A stretch of 64,000 bases of DNA. Origin: Zingiber officinale. Taxonomy: Eukaryota; Streptophyta; Magnoliopsida; Zingiberales; Zingiberaceae. The stretch is from positions 29,126,636 to 29,190,635 of the forward strand of contig NC_056002.1 in assembly GCF_018446385.1 (NCBI RefSeq), in the 5' to 3' direction. Numbering within the stretch: position 1 is the first letter of the stretch; every line of letters starts with the position of its first letter. Shown here piece after piece: positions 10,362 through 21,840 of this stretch. Made by a program: the position numbers and the translations under genes. The notes under the pieces are model-generated. The model was not told the DNA's origin and did not search any database. It was given only the letters and a program-made list of their open reading frames with translations.

Positions 10362-12936
10362 TCACAATTCCCTCCTAAGAAAACTAAATTCAACTTCGGA
10401 AAGAGGTTTAGTAAAGATATCGGCTAAGTTTGATTTTGACTCAATATAATTTAGAACAATGTCACCTCGAGTTACATGATCACGGATAAAATAATGTTTA
10501 ACCTCTATGTGTTTTGTTTTTGAATGATGGACGAGATTTTTGGTCAAGTTGATTGCATTCACATTATCACAAAGAACTTGAACATTGTTGTAGGTAAGTT
10601 TATAGTCCTCTAGAGTATGGGTCATCCACAATAATTGTGAGACACACTCTCCCATAGCAATATATTCTATTTCGATTGTGGAGAGAGCTACACAATGTTG
10701 TTTTCTACTTAATCAACTTACTAGAGAGGATCCTAGAAATTGACAACCACCACTAGTGCTTTTGCGATCCAATTTGCATCCGACATAATCGGAATCGGTA
10801 TATTCCACTAGGTCAAAAGTTTCGGTTCGAGGATACCAAAGGCCAACATTTTGAGTTCCCTTGAGATATCAGAAAATTCGCTTAATGACACTCAAATGGG
10901 ACTCCTTGGCACAAGATTGATACCTTGCACATATACCCACGACAAAAAGTATATCAGGTCTACTAGCCGTGAGATAAAGAAGACTTCCTATAGCATTACG
11001 ATACACCTTAGAGTCAACCTCTTTCCCCTCAAGATCTTTATCTAATTTAGTACTAGTGGCCATGGGAGTAGATATAGCTTTTGCATTTTCCATTCCAAAT
11101 TTCTTAAATAGCGCATATTTAGATTGATGAATATAAATTTCTTCTTTGGTTTGCTTAATTTGTAAACCTAGGAAAAATGTCAACTCGCTAATCAAACTCA
11201 TTTCAAACACACTCTCCATGTGATTAATGAACTCATTTAAAAAATCTTTATTTGTGGAACCACAAATAATGTCATCTACATATACTTGGGCCACAAACAT
11301 ATCATTGGCACTATTTTTCAAGAATAATGTGGGATCAATTTTCCCTCTATGAAACCCTTTTGATACTAGAAATGTTGACAATCGTTCATACCAAGTCCGG
11401 GGAGCTTGTTTTAGCCCATATAAGGCCTTTTTAAGTTTATATATATGATTTGGACACTCTAAATTTTCAAACCCCGGCGGTTGTTCAACATACACCTCTT
11501 CTTTTATAACACCATTTAAAAATGCAGATTTTACATCCATTTGGTACAATTTGAACCCTTGTGAACGGCAAAGGCTAACATCATTCTGATAGACTTCAAT
11601 CTTGCTACAGGTGCATAAGTTTCATCATAATCTAACCTTTCTACTTGATTGAAACCCCTAGCAACTAATCTAGCTTTGTTTCTCACAACCATCCCCTTAT
11701 CATCAAATTTATTTTTAAAGACCCATTTTGTATCAATAATTGATTTGTTGGTAGGCCTAGGAACTAAATCCCAAACTTGACTTCTCTCAAATTGAGATAG
11801 TTCATCTTGCATTGTTAAAATCCAATCTGGATCAAACAAGGCATCATCAATGGTTTTTGGCTCTATTTGAGAGATTAGGGCTACTTGACTTTCTTCATTT
11901 CTAAAGTAAGATCGAGTTCTTACTCCTTGAGTGATGTCACCTACTACTTGATCTAAGCGATGATTTACATGAATCCTAATAGGTCTTGATTATTGATTTG
12001 TTACAATTTCAAGTTCAAGTGACAGTTTCAATTTTCTCACCATCACTCTCTTGGATTTCTCCCCCTTGATCATTTCCTTCGTTTAGTGTTAATTTCTCTA
12101 ACTCAAATTGTAATTCTTCATCGTTTGTTCTTATAGAGTTCAAAGAAGAATTTTCTTCAAATACAACATTTAATGATTCTTCAACTACTTTAGATCTTTT
12201 GTTGTAAATTCGATATGCCTTGCTATGACTTGAGTAACCTACAAGAATGCCCTCATCCGCCTTAGCGGAGAATTTTCCCAAATGATCTTTGGTGTTTAGA
12301 ATATAAACCTTATATCCAAATACTTTAAGATGTTTAATTGTAGGTGGTTTACCAAACCACAACTCATGAGGTGTTTTTCCTAGAAACCTATGTATTAAAG
12401 TTCGATTTTGTACATAACAAGCTGTATTAATTGCTTCGGCCCATAGGAAACTATGAAGTGAATATTCATTTAACATGCTCCTAGCGGCCACTTGCAAAAC
12501 CCTAGTTTTCCTCTCAACAACTCCATTTTGTTGAGTCTCAGGGGTGGAAAATTCATGTTTATAACCTTTTTCCATACAAAAACTTGTGAATTTATCATTT
12601 TCAAATTCACCTCCATGATCACTTCTTATTTTGTTTATCTTATGATTCTTTTCATTTTCTACCCTTTTACAAAAAAACAATCAAGATATCTAGAATTTGA
12701 TCCTTATGTTTCAAGAAGAACACTCATGTATATCTTGTGTAATCATCCACAATCACAAAGCAATACCTACTACCATTTAAAGAAATACATCTACTACTAT
12801 CAAACAAATCCATGTGAATGAGCTCCAAAGCATTTGAGGTACTTACAACGTTTTTACCTTTATAGGTAGCTTTGGTTTGCTTACCCATTTGACATGCATC
12901 ACACATTTTGTCTTTTTGAAACTTCAACTTTGGCAA
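10362..12936 (-). pseudogene. SIRE-like Copia pol: integrase, RT, RNase H
   Basis: Minus strand. 12936-12724 has the end of the GAG-pre-integrase zinc region (CDACQMGKQ) and the integrase start (HMDLFDSSR...FVIVDDYTRYT). 12680-12015 is the integrase core (IRSDHGGEFEN, TPETQQNGVVERK). 11839-11531 and 11549-10869 are the RT, with KARLVARGFNQ, MDVKSAFLNG and an intact YVDD in AQVYVDDIICGS. 10655-10362 is the RNase H end (CDNVNAINLTKN, KHIEVKHYFIRDHV, NLADIFTKPL). Frameshifts or stops separate the blocks, so no polyprotein is made, though each domain is well preserved. The hAT at 12940 cuts it off from gag and protease. Confidence 0.9.
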
Positions 12937-12939
12937 TCC
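12932..12939. repeat. 8-bp TSD of hAT-2, left copy
   Basis: ggcaatcc here and at 16883-16890, exactly flanking the hAT-2 termini. Confidence 0.92.
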
Positions 12940-12949
12940 CTTTGTTGTT

Positions 12950-13110
12950 AAAGGCGCGCCTGAGGCGCGCCCGAGGCGCTAGGCGCACAAGGCGTTGGGA
13001 AGAACGCCTCTTCCCACGCGAGGCGGGCGCTGTTCGCCAGGCGCGCGCCTAGGCGCGCCTCGTGCGCCTTTGCACGTCAACGAAGGCGCAATCAAGGCGC
13101 GATCGAGGCA
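12950..13110. repeat. hAT-2 left subterminal GGCGC array
   Basis: Many copies of ggcgcgcc, aggcgc and gcgcct in both orientations within 160 bp, far more GC-rich than the surroundings. Counterpart at 16798-16875. hAT transposases bind short subterminal repeats; here the motif would be GGCGC. Confidence 0.8.
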
Positions 13111-13343
13111 CCGTGATCGATCGTGAGCAGATATGGATTTTAAACCAAAAAAAAACATTCCAAATCAACGTTATTTGGAATTAGGGCACGGGAAATAGGA
13201 GAAGAAAACGCAGGAAGGTGGAAGAGAACGCAGGAAGGGAGGAAGAAACCTGAACCCTTTTTAATCCGTCGCCGTCGCGCCATCGCTGAGGAAGAAACCC
13301 AAGTCCATCGCTGTCGCGCCATCGCTGAGGAAGAAATCCAAGT

Positions 13344-14000
13344 ATGTTTTCCTTCTTTTTTCCTGTTTTTTCTGTTCTTCACTTCGTCTTCTTCGTCTCT
13401 TCTTCTTTTTCGTCTGTCATCATCTTCTTTTTCTCTTCTTCTCTTCGCTTCTTCTCTTCGTTTCTTTTTCTTCTTCGTTTCTATATCTTTTTTTCTTCTG
13501 CAGTTCTTTCTCTTCTTTTCTTTGTGTTGCTGCTGTACAGTTCGGTGTTCTGCTTTGCTGTGTTGCTGCTGTACAGTTTCGTGTTCTGCTTTGTTGTGAT
13601 TCTGTCCAGTTCGTGTTCTGCTGTGCTACTGTCCGGTTTTGTTTTATTTTGGTTTTCTGTTTTTTAATTTTTGTAGGTTGTGTGTTTGCTTACTGCTGTC
13701 CGGTTTTTAAATTTTGTTGCTGTGCTGCTGTTCGTATTGGTGCTGCTGTTTTTTTAATTTTTGCAGGTTGCATTTTTACTTTCTAGTTCCTACTGCTGTC
13801 CGGTTTTTTAATTTTGTTGCTGTGATGTTGTTCGTATTGGTGCTGCTGTCTGCTGTCTGATATTTCATTTTTTTTACTGTTTTTTTATTTTTGTTTGTCT
13901 TGTTTTGCTTTTTGTTTTTTTACTATTGCTGGTACCGTACAGTGTACAGTACTTTTCTATTGCTGGTATCATATTAATTTTATTTTATTTTTAATTTTTC
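13344..14000 (+). other. hAT-2 5' leader, pyrimidine-rich with internal repeats
   Basis: A T/C-rich stretch with no credible protein. A segment of about 100 bp containing ctgctgtccggttt, ttgttgctgtg and gttcgtattggtgctgctg is tandemly repeated (about 13690-13790 and 13793-13860), with ttttgtag|gttg and ttttgcag|gttg resembling splice acceptors. Probably 5' UTR and a 5' intron of the transposase transcript. Confidence 0.5.
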
Positions 14001-14024
14001 AGATTATTTTCTTGTTCAATTATC

Positions 14025-16590
14025 ATGGAAGGTAGTAGTGATACTCCAACATATATATCAAAAGACCCGGGATGGAATTATTTTCAAAGAGTTAATCCGG
14101 ATAATAAAAATGATTTAATTTGTAACTTTTGTCAAAAAGTTACAAAAGGGGGTATTTATCGTGCAAAACAACATCTTGTTGGGGGGTTTCGAAATACTAC
14201 GACTTGCAAAAAATGTCCACCTCATGTACGTGAAGAAATTAAAAATTTCATGGAGAAAAAGGCAGAGAAAAGTAATCTTTCTCAACTTGCGACATTGGAC
14301 TTTGAGGATGTAGACCCTCTTGGTGATGATATTGATATGGATAATATTGGAGCTAAAGGTGTGCCGCCTATAAGTACAAGTACAAGTTCTAGATCAGTGA
14401 ATATGCAAAAAAGGCCCAGACAAATAGGTCCAATGGATACGTATTTTGCTCCTAATGTACAAAAAATTGTTGAAAGTAGAAAGGGTAAAGAAAGACAATC
14501 TACGATAAATGAGGCATACAAGAAAGAATTGAGGGAAAAAGCTTGTATGGCCATAACTGAGTGGATGTATGATGCGGCAATTCCATTTAATGCCGTTAAT
14601 TATTCAAGCTTCAAAAGAATGTTGGACTTGGTTGGCCAATATGGTATAGGTCTAAAAGGACCTAGTTATCATGAGGTGCGGATTCCTTTTCTAAAAAAGG
14701 CGGTTGATAGTGTGACAAATGATTACATTAAGTCGTGTGAAACAGAATGGGCCAAGTATGGTTGTAGTTTGATGGCAGATGGGTGGACAGACAAAAGGCA
14801 GAGAACATTGATTAATCTTCTAATGAATTCTCCTAAAGGTTCAGTTTTCATCGAATCGGTTGATGCTTCTGATTATGCAAAAACTGGAGAGAAAATATTT
14901 CAGTTGCTTGATCGATTTGTGGAGCGTGTAGGAGAAGTAAATGTTGTTCAAGTTGTTACAGATAGTGCAAGTAACAATGTGCTTGCTGGTAAGAATCTAT
15001 TTAATTCTTTCTTATCAATATGCTTTTTCTTATATATGTTAAATTTATCTACTTTTCTAACTTCGTTTGTAGGAAAATTATTAGAAGCAAAAAGGCCACA
15101 CTTGTATTGGACTCTTTGTGCTGCTCACTGCGTTGACTTGATCTTAGAAGATATAGGGAAATTGCCTGATTTTAAAGCAACATTGAAGAAGGCAATGAGT
15201 GTGAATACTTACATTTATGTTCGCCCCGGCATGGTAAATATGTTGAGGCAATTCACAAGACAAAAAGAGCTTTGTCGGGCAGGTGTCACAAGATTTGCTA
15301 CAGCTTTTCTTATTCTTGAAAGGATGCACCTACAGAAGCAAAATTTAAGAAAAATGTTCATTTCAAAAGATTGGACAGAAAGTAAATGGGCAAAAGAAGC
15401 GGCGGGGAAGAAAGTAGCTAAAATTATCATGACATTTAGGTTTTGGAGCAGTATTGTGCATATTTTAAAAATATATGGCCCTTTAGTCCGTGTTCTGAGA
15501 CTGGTTGATGGCGAAAGAAAACCTGCAATGGGCTATATTTATGAGGCTATGGATAGGGCAAAAGAAACAATTATGAAGGCCTTCAAGGAGAAAGAAGAGA
15601 AATACAAAAAAGTGTTTGAGATCATTGATGCGAAATGGGAATGTCAACTTCATCGGCCTCTGCATGCTGCAGGACATTATTTGAATCCAGAATATTTTTA
15701 TTCATACACAGATTCAAATATCTGTGGAGAAGTGGTGAATGGTTTATTTGAAACTATGGAGAGATTGGTTTCAAGCGCTGCCGAGCAAGATAAAATCACT
15801 ACCCAGCTCTCTATATATCGAAAGGCAGAAGGGCTATTTGGGAGGAATGTAGCAATTAGACATAGAAGAGCATTATCTCCAGCAGAATGGTGGGAATGCT
15901 ATGGAGCAAATACCCCAAAATTGCAAAAGTCTGCTGTTAAAGTGCTTAGCCTCACTTGCAGTGCTTCTGGTTGTGAGCGCAATTGGAGTGTATTTGAGCA
16001 GGTATGTAATAAATATAAATGTTTGATACTATTAGTATGCTACTTTTATAAGTAGAAAATATTCTTTGATATTTTATTATACTTATTGTGATTTTTGACA
16101 TTTTGTAGATTCACAGCAAAAAAAGAAATAGGCTAGCTCAGCAGCGCTTAAATGATTTGGTATTTGTGAAATACAATCGTGCCTTAAAGCTTCGGTATGA
16201 TGCACGTGATAAGATTGACCCCATCTCTTTGACTGATATTGATGATAGTAATGAATGGTTGATGGGTAGAATGGATGGAGAAAGTGATAATGAAGAAGAT
16301 GAGTTGGTTTTGAAGGTGATGACTTGACATGGGATGTCGTTGCTAGAGCTAGTGGAGCTGAAGAGCCTGAATATTGTACTAGAGGAAAAAATATTGCAAC
16401 CATGACCTCTAGTTCAAATGCTAGGCCTAAACAAGTCGAGAAGGGAAATGCATCTTCCTCTATGAGACACTCATCTCTAAGATTTAGAGATGAAGAAGAA
16501 GAAGAAGAAGAAGAAGAAATTGAATTTGAAGAAGATGAAGATAACGAAGAAGAAGAATACAATGAGGATGATCTTGAGCTTGATGATTAA
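14025..16590 (+). CDS. hAT-2 transposase (BED finger, DUF659, hAT C-terminal), one frameshift
   Basis: Starts at ATG 14025. Exon 1 14025-14988, intron 14989-15072, exon 2 15073-16001, intron 16002-16108, exon 3 16109-16590; all GT-AG. Domains: BED-type zinc finger (Cys33, Cys36, His50 region), DUF659 with LMADGWTDKRQRTL and VVTDSASNN, CAAHCVDLILEDIGK, and the dimerization region ending in LTCSASGCERNWSVFEQ. Intron 1 is 84 nt, without a stop, and can be read through. After exon 3 begins (IHSKKRNRLAQQRLN) the frame hits a stop at about 16328. A single missing base near 16307-16311 (run of T) would restore an acidic C-terminal tail ending at 16590. Cut-and-paste transposition is the family role. 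The frameshift could be real or a sequencing error. Confidence 0.85.
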
Positions 16591-16797
16591 TTTTACTTAT
16601 TACACTTGTTTTGATGGACTTTGTTAGTTTAAATTAGAAAGTTGAAACTTGAAAGTTTGAAACTTTTATTAATTTTATCATGGTGTTGTTTTGCTTGTTA
16701 TATTTGATATTGATGTGTGTGGAATATTAATAATTATCATATTTGACATAGTATACGAGTGTGGCAATAGTCTGGTAATCATCAACCTCATGTTCAA

Positions 16798-16882
16798 GAG
16801 ACGCGCGCCTCGGGCGCGCCTCGCGCCTCGGGCTCTAGGAGCTTTTTGCGCCTCGGTGCGCCTCGCGCCTCTAACAACACTG
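16798..16882. repeat. hAT-2 right subterminal GCGCCTC array and terminus
   Basis: Repeats of gcgcctcgggcgcgcctcg and the terminal inverted repeat ending aacaacactg at 16882; mirrors 12940-13110. Confidence 0.82.
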
Positions 16883-16890
16883 GGCAATCC
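16883..16890. repeat. 8-bp TSD of hAT-2, right copy
   Basis: ggcaatcc, identical to 12932-12939. Confidence 0.92.
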
Positions 16891-17269
16891 GTGCATCAAC
16901 TCTTTCTTCGAAAGTCTTTTAATATTTCTCATGTTGGTGTGAGCAAGTCTTCGGTGTCAAAGTAAAGTCTCCTCTTCTTTAGACATGAGGCACTTAGCAA
17001 ATACATTAGTAGCACCAAATAACTCAACTTGATAAATGTTTTCTCTTCTATGGCCTATGAAGATAATGGTGTTTAGTTCACTATGCTTGATTAGGCATTG
17101 AGATGAGTTAAACTCAACTCCATACCCCGAATCATTGACTAACACTTAAAAGATTAAAGACCATGTCTTTCACTAATAACACATTTTTTATACACAAAAT
17201 TTTTAGAAATTCTAATATCTCCTATTCCCATAACTTTTAATTTACCACTATTACCAAAGGAAACGGTAC

Positions 17270-17360
17270 CTTTACTTTTGTGTCTTAATTATGAGAATTT
17301 TGAAGAGTATCCCGTCATGTGCCTAGAGCATCCACTATCTACGAACCATGTGGTTGGATG
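17270..17360 (-). pseudogene. Copia aspartic protease active-site segment
   Basis: The minus strand encodes TTWFVDSGCSRHMTG, the Copia protease active site (D-S-G) followed by the conserved Cys-His. A stop follows shortly (around 17290). It lies between gag (right) and the hAT-2 insertion (left); the rest of the protease continues in broken frames to about 16900. Confidence 0.75.
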
Positions 17361-17382
17361 CTCCCCCTCAGCGCATGCCTGT

Positions 17383-18987
17383 TTAAACACGATAAACTAA
17401 ATGTTTTGGTACCCAAACTTTGGATCCGATAGCATTAACAACAAATTGCTTGGGTACCCAAGCTTGAACAACCTTAACCCTTGAAGCATGATTTCTACTA
17501 ATTAGAGACATGAATTTGATTTCCTTATGTTGTGATTTAAACCCTAATCCTGCTTTGTTGTACACACCCCTTTGAGCTCCTAGAATCATGTCCAAATATT
17601 TAGAGCTTGAAGTAAACTTTTCTAAAACACCTCTAAGATCATCAACTTGTAACTTCAAAGATGCATTTTCCTTTTTAAGATCATCAAATTCATCCATGTC
17701 ATTTTCATGAGGCATGCAAGTTTCACATGACACAATTTCATTCTTTAAGTGATTTCAATTCATTTTGCAACCTTTTAACCTTGCCTTTTGATTTAGCTAG
17801 TGCATTAGTTAAGCATGCAATGGTGACATACATCTTATCAAGCTTGGGAGAAATTACCTCATCATCACTAGATGATGACTCACTTGAAGATTCCACATCC
17901 TCCCCATGACTATCTTTATCTTCACTATCTTCTACATGGCTTAAGGCCATGAGTGTCATGTGCCTTGAGCTCTTTCTTTCATCTTCTTCCGATGAGCTTG
18001 AGGATAAGTCATCCCATGTGGCTTTCAAGGTCTTCTTCTTTTTTTTAATCTTTTCTTCTTGCTTCTTCAATTTTGGACACTCCATTTTGTAGTGCCCCTT
18101 TTTCTTGCATTTATAGCAAATTATATCAGTCTTAGTCTTTGAATCCACAAGAGATTTACCTTTTCTCTTGTCGTCAATATTGAAGATCTTCTTGGCATCC
18201 TTCTTATCAAACTTCCTTGAACGTCTCATCATTCTTCGAACAAAGTTTACCATTTCACTTGATAGCTCTTCATCACTATCACTATCACTATCACTGTCTT
18301 GCTCAGATTCTGAAGATGACTCCTCCTTCTTCTTTTCCTTGTGCTTCTTTTTACCCTTTTCACCTGCAACCAACGCTATACCTTTCTCTTTGTGGCTTGT
18401 GTTAGCTTGCTCATGCAATTCAAGTTCACAAAATAATTCATCTAATTTTACTATTGACAAATCCCTTGAAACCTTATAGGCATCCACCATAGATGACCAT
18501 AATAAATTTCTTGAGAAGGATTTTAGAGTATACCTTATGAGATCCCGGTTCTCCACACTCTCTCCAACTGAATGGAGGCCATTTAAGAGTTCTTTGAATC
18601 TCCCATGTAGTGAACTTACCGTTTCTCCATCCTTCATTGTGAAATTCTGAAGTTGGTTTATTAAGAGATCTCTCTTTGCAATTCTTGAATCATTGGTGCC
18701 TTCATTTAGCTCAATGAGCTTATCCCATAAATCCTTGGCACTCTTGAAAGGTCCAATCTTGTTGAGTTACTCCGAGCTCAACCCACATTGAAGAGTCACA
18801 ATTGCCTTAGCATTTGCTTGAGCCTTCATCTTTTGTTCAATGCTCCACCTTGATGATTCAAGCATTTTTCCATTCTCAGTTGACGTCGTGAATCCCTCCG
18901 TGATTGAGAACCACATATCAATTTCGATCATGAGATAATGCTCCATGCGGCTCTTCCAGTAAGCAAAGTTGTTGCCTTCATAGAACG
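17383..18987 (-). pseudogene. SIRE-like Copia gag
   Basis: Minus strand in three blocks. 19060-18767 begins in LTR-derived codons and then has APFYEGNNFAYWKSRMEHYL, the usual gag start region. 18637-17738 (299 codons) holds the gag core, a Lys/Ser-rich stretch and the zinc knuckle CYKCKKKGHYKMEC (CCHC). 17733-17383 has a coiled-coil stretch and SSKYLDMILGAQRGVYNKAGLGF, typical of the SIRE gag C-terminal part. Gag forms the virus-like particle and binds RNA through the zinc knuckle. Stops separate the blocks, and the original start codon is gone because the 5' LTR is fused directly to gag codons at about 18990. Confidence 0.85.
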
Positions 18988-18989
18988 GT

Positions 18990-20289
18990 GCTAGAGGAGG
19001 GGGGGTGGGGGGGGGGGGTGAATGGCTTACTTCATTTTCTTTGTTGACTTGATTGTGCACAGCGGAAACTTGAAAGATATGCTAACTCTTGTATTTACTT
19101 GGTATCCACCTCCTCAAGGAGATGACTAGTCCAAGGATCCACACCACCGTCACTCTTCCACTATAGAACTTCTCCTTCTCGGAATTACACCGAAGGTGGA
19201 GAAACCTTACAAGATTTACAACTCTCTCTCCAAAAGAAAAAGATCACAACCACTACAAGGAAGAAGAAGAGAATGATCACAAACTTAGAATACCTTCTTC
19301 TTTCCTTAGTACAACTTGAAAATATGGAGAAGAAAGCTTGAACTTGAGCACTTGAGAGCAATAGAACAGTATATTTTTCGGTAAGACTTTCGTTGTCCTT
19401 TTTCCAGCTTTTTAAATGTCTTCAAATATAGCCGTTTCTCACATGATCGTCGCCGTGAATCCATTGGGTTTGTCTTCCAATCAATTCAAAAGTATCCGTT
19501 GATTGCCATCATATCAATCGGTGTAGATCATTTTATGCGAATCTCAATCGATTGGGACATTATTCTCAATCGATTGAATTTATCAATCGAACAATGAATC
19601 GATTCAGACGCGCTATGCTCGAGCGCAGAAACACAGAACCTCTGTGAATCGATCGGCCGATCGATTGGATACCTCCAATTGATCGGCTGATCAATCCAAG
19701 AGCGTTCTATGCTTCGCGCGGAAGCTTCACCAATCGATCGGCCGATCGATTGGTTTACTCCAATCGATCGGCTGATCGATTCAGGAGCGTTCTGTGCCTC
19801 GCGCAGAAGCTTCACCAATCGATCGGCCGATCGATTGGTTTACTCCAACCGATCGGCTGATCGATCCAGGAGCGTTCTGTTTCATAGCCGTGCGCCTCAA
19901 TCGATTACTAGTTTCCGATTAATAGCAAGTGAATTTATACATAATTTTAGTAAATACCTCGTGCCAGATGAACGCTTGTTCCCCTAGACTTTCTCGCCTT
20001 GCATCCAGCCTTCTGACCTGCAAGGGCTTTTCTTGCCAAGAATCCGGTCCTCGATCTTCTTGGACTTCTCTTGCATTACATCCGATCTTCTGACAAACAA
20101 GGACTTCTTTTGCCAAGAATCTGACCCTCGATCTTCTTGGACTTCTCTTGCCTTACATCCGGCCTTCCGACTTTCCGACCTGCAAGGACTTCTTCTGCAA
20201 ACTCACAATACATGTTAGATTCAATGTATTAACCTAAACTTAAATAATTGTCAACACATTGAAACTTTCAGGGCATGATTGCACCAACA
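18990..20289 (-). repeat. 5' LTR of SIRE-like Copia (gag-proximal end deleted)
   Basis: Matches 6038-7327 in order but lacks its first 16 bases (tgttaggaccggttga); from gctagagg leftward the sequence is gag coding. A G/T homopolymer (19000-19020) is expanded relative to the other LTR. The right end ACCAACA at 20289 is intact and followed by the TSD ttttc. Confidence 0.88.
19545..19885. repeat. CGATCG hairpin cluster in LTR
   Basis: Counterpart of 6600-6925, with one more hairpin unit. Perfect 26-bp palindromes at 19729-19754 and 19814-19839. Confidence 0.88.
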
Positions 20290-20294
20290 TTTTC
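20290..20294. repeat. 5-bp TSD of SIRE-like Copia, right copy
   Basis: ttttc, identical to 6033-6037. The hAT-1 transposase frame resumes here. Confidence 0.85.
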
Positions 20295-20358
20295 CTCTCT
20301 CACCTCATCAACAACATCATCAAGATATTTAAAGATCAATTGCCCATTTTTAATAGAA
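20295..20358 (-). pseudogene. hAT-1 transposase, central fragment between insertions
   Basis: The minus strand encodes SIKNGQLIFKYLDDVVDEVR, the DUF659 segment that follows FLKSIDAST (22110-22086) and precedes IIMDNASN (about 6020). It confirms that one transposase gene was split by the Copia and by the solo LTR. Confidence 0.82.
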
Positions 20359-20867
20359 GTTGGTGTTAGGGTCGAAAAGTAGCTAATGAGGGGGTGAATA
20401 GCTCAGCGCGATCCCGTGCTCGTCGTTGCTTGCCTCTTGCGATGATGTGCAGCGGAAATACAAGAAAACAAACACACAACGCTAACTCTAGGGATTTACT
20501 TGGTATCCACCTCAAGAAGAGGTGACTAGTCCAAGGATCCACACACTCACGCACCCTCCACTATAAAAACACTCCTTCTCGATAACTACCGAAGGCGGAG
20601 AAGCCGTACAACCTCACAATACACCAATGAGAAAGAAAGAAGCAAAATATAAATGAATCTTACAAGATTACAATGAAAACCCCAGCTTCTTCTTCTTGTT
20701 GCAACTCGCCTCTTGACTTGGATGAACCTCCAAGAACCTTCAAGAACTGGCGGTTAGGAAGAAAAGATCGTTGTGGAGAAATTCTGTGATCGCCTGTGGA
20801 GAAGAGAGGAAGAAGTGTACAGAAAAATGCTCGCCAACGGTTTTATCTGCGCCAACGGTCGAATCCC

Positions 20868-21178
20868 AATCGATTGGATTGCTCCCAATCGATTGGGGAG
20901 GCTTTGGATCGATTGGTCGATCGATCCAGAGCGCCTCTGTGCTCACTGGAATCGCCCTAAATTGATTAACCGATCGATTCAAGGCTTCTCGTGCGATTTC
21001 CAGCGCTCCAATCGATCGCCCGATCGATTGGAGGCTTCAATCGATCAATTGATCGATTCAAAAGCTTACTGTTCGCTCAGAAACTCTCCCAATCGATTGG
21101 GGAAGTTTCGATCGATCCACAGCTTTTCTGCACAAAATCGCGTCGCCCAATCGATTGACCAATCGATTGGGAAGCAGA
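20868..21178. repeat. CGATCG hairpin cluster in solo LTR
   Basis: Inverted repeats around cccaatcgattgggg, gatcgattggtcgatcgatc and caatcgatcgcccgatcgattg, in the same relative place as in the SIRE-like LTRs. Confidence 0.85.
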
Positions 21179-21599
21179 AATCTGTGTAGAGCTTGAAATT
21201 AGCTTCGTTTCGCATCCGAGATCACCTCATTCCGATATCCGAGTCAAAAGTTATGGCCTTCGGAAATTTAATACGTCCGAGCTTCCTAGTTCCATGCCAA
21301 CTCCCTATTGGACTTACGACCGCTAAGAATTCGGTCAACTTTTGACTCATTTGGACTTTCTCTTTGCCAACTTCTCGTTGGACTTCTGATCACCAAGTAT
21401 GGTCCTTCTTGACCCACTTAGATTTACCGTCTCATGCCAAGTGCCCGGTCTTCCATGACCCACTTGGACTTTCACCAGATGTCTGGTCACCCTTAACCCA
21501 TCTGGATTTCTTCGTGCTAAGTATCCGGTCAATCCCTTTGACCTACTCGGACTTCCCAACACCAGATGTCCGATCAACCTTGATCCATCTAGATTTCCT

Positions 21600-21840
21600 G
21601 TGCCTGGCTTCACTCATCAGGACTTCTCATCTGTCTGGCTTCACTCACCAGGACTTTCCTTCTGTCTAGCTTCACTCACTAGGACTTTTCATCTACCTGA
21701 CTTCACTCACCAGGACTTTCCTTCTGTCTAGCTTCACTCAATAGGACTTTTCATCTACCTGACTTCACTCACCAGGACTTTCACTTCTGCCTAGCTTCAC
21801 TCACTAGGTCTTTCACCTGGCTTCACTCACCAGGATTTTC
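21600..21840. repeat. Tandem repeat in solo LTR
   Basis: Units of about 28-30 bp built on tggcttcactcaccaggact and tagcttcactcactaggact, about eight copies with drift. Confidence 0.8.

Larger units (their letters stand above)
12940..16882 (+). mobile_element. hAT transposon 2, nearly intact
   Basis: 3943 bp with terminal inverted repeats (left ctttgttgttaaaggcgcg; right, reverse-complemented, cagtgttgttagaggcgcg) and a perfect 8-bp TSD. GGCGC-rich subterminal regions at both ends are probable transposase binding arrays. It carries one plus-strand transposase gene with two introns. It is inserted between the protease and integrase of the Copia, so it is the youngest resolved layer there. Confidence 0.92.
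6038..20289 (-). mobile_element. SIRE-like Ty1/Copia retrotransposon with internal hAT
   Basis: LTRs at 6038-7327 and 18990-20289 start TGTTAGG and end ACCAACA. Read on the minus strand the order is 5' LTR (right), gag, protease, then a 3.9-kb hAT insertion, integrase, reverse transcriptase, RNase H, an accessory gene (9490-7816), polypurine tract and 3' LTR (left). The Copia domain order (integrase before RT), the gag type and an extra gene after pol fit the SIRE/Maximus lineage. The two LTRs differ at scattered bases, so the insertion is not very recent. The 5' LTR has lost its gag-proximal end and the primer-binding site. Confidence 0.88.

Noticed and set aside
13344..13667. 107-codon Phe/Ser/Leu-rich plus-strand frame
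   Set aside because: Low-complexity T/C-rich leader of hAT-2; membrane-like composition is a composition artefact.
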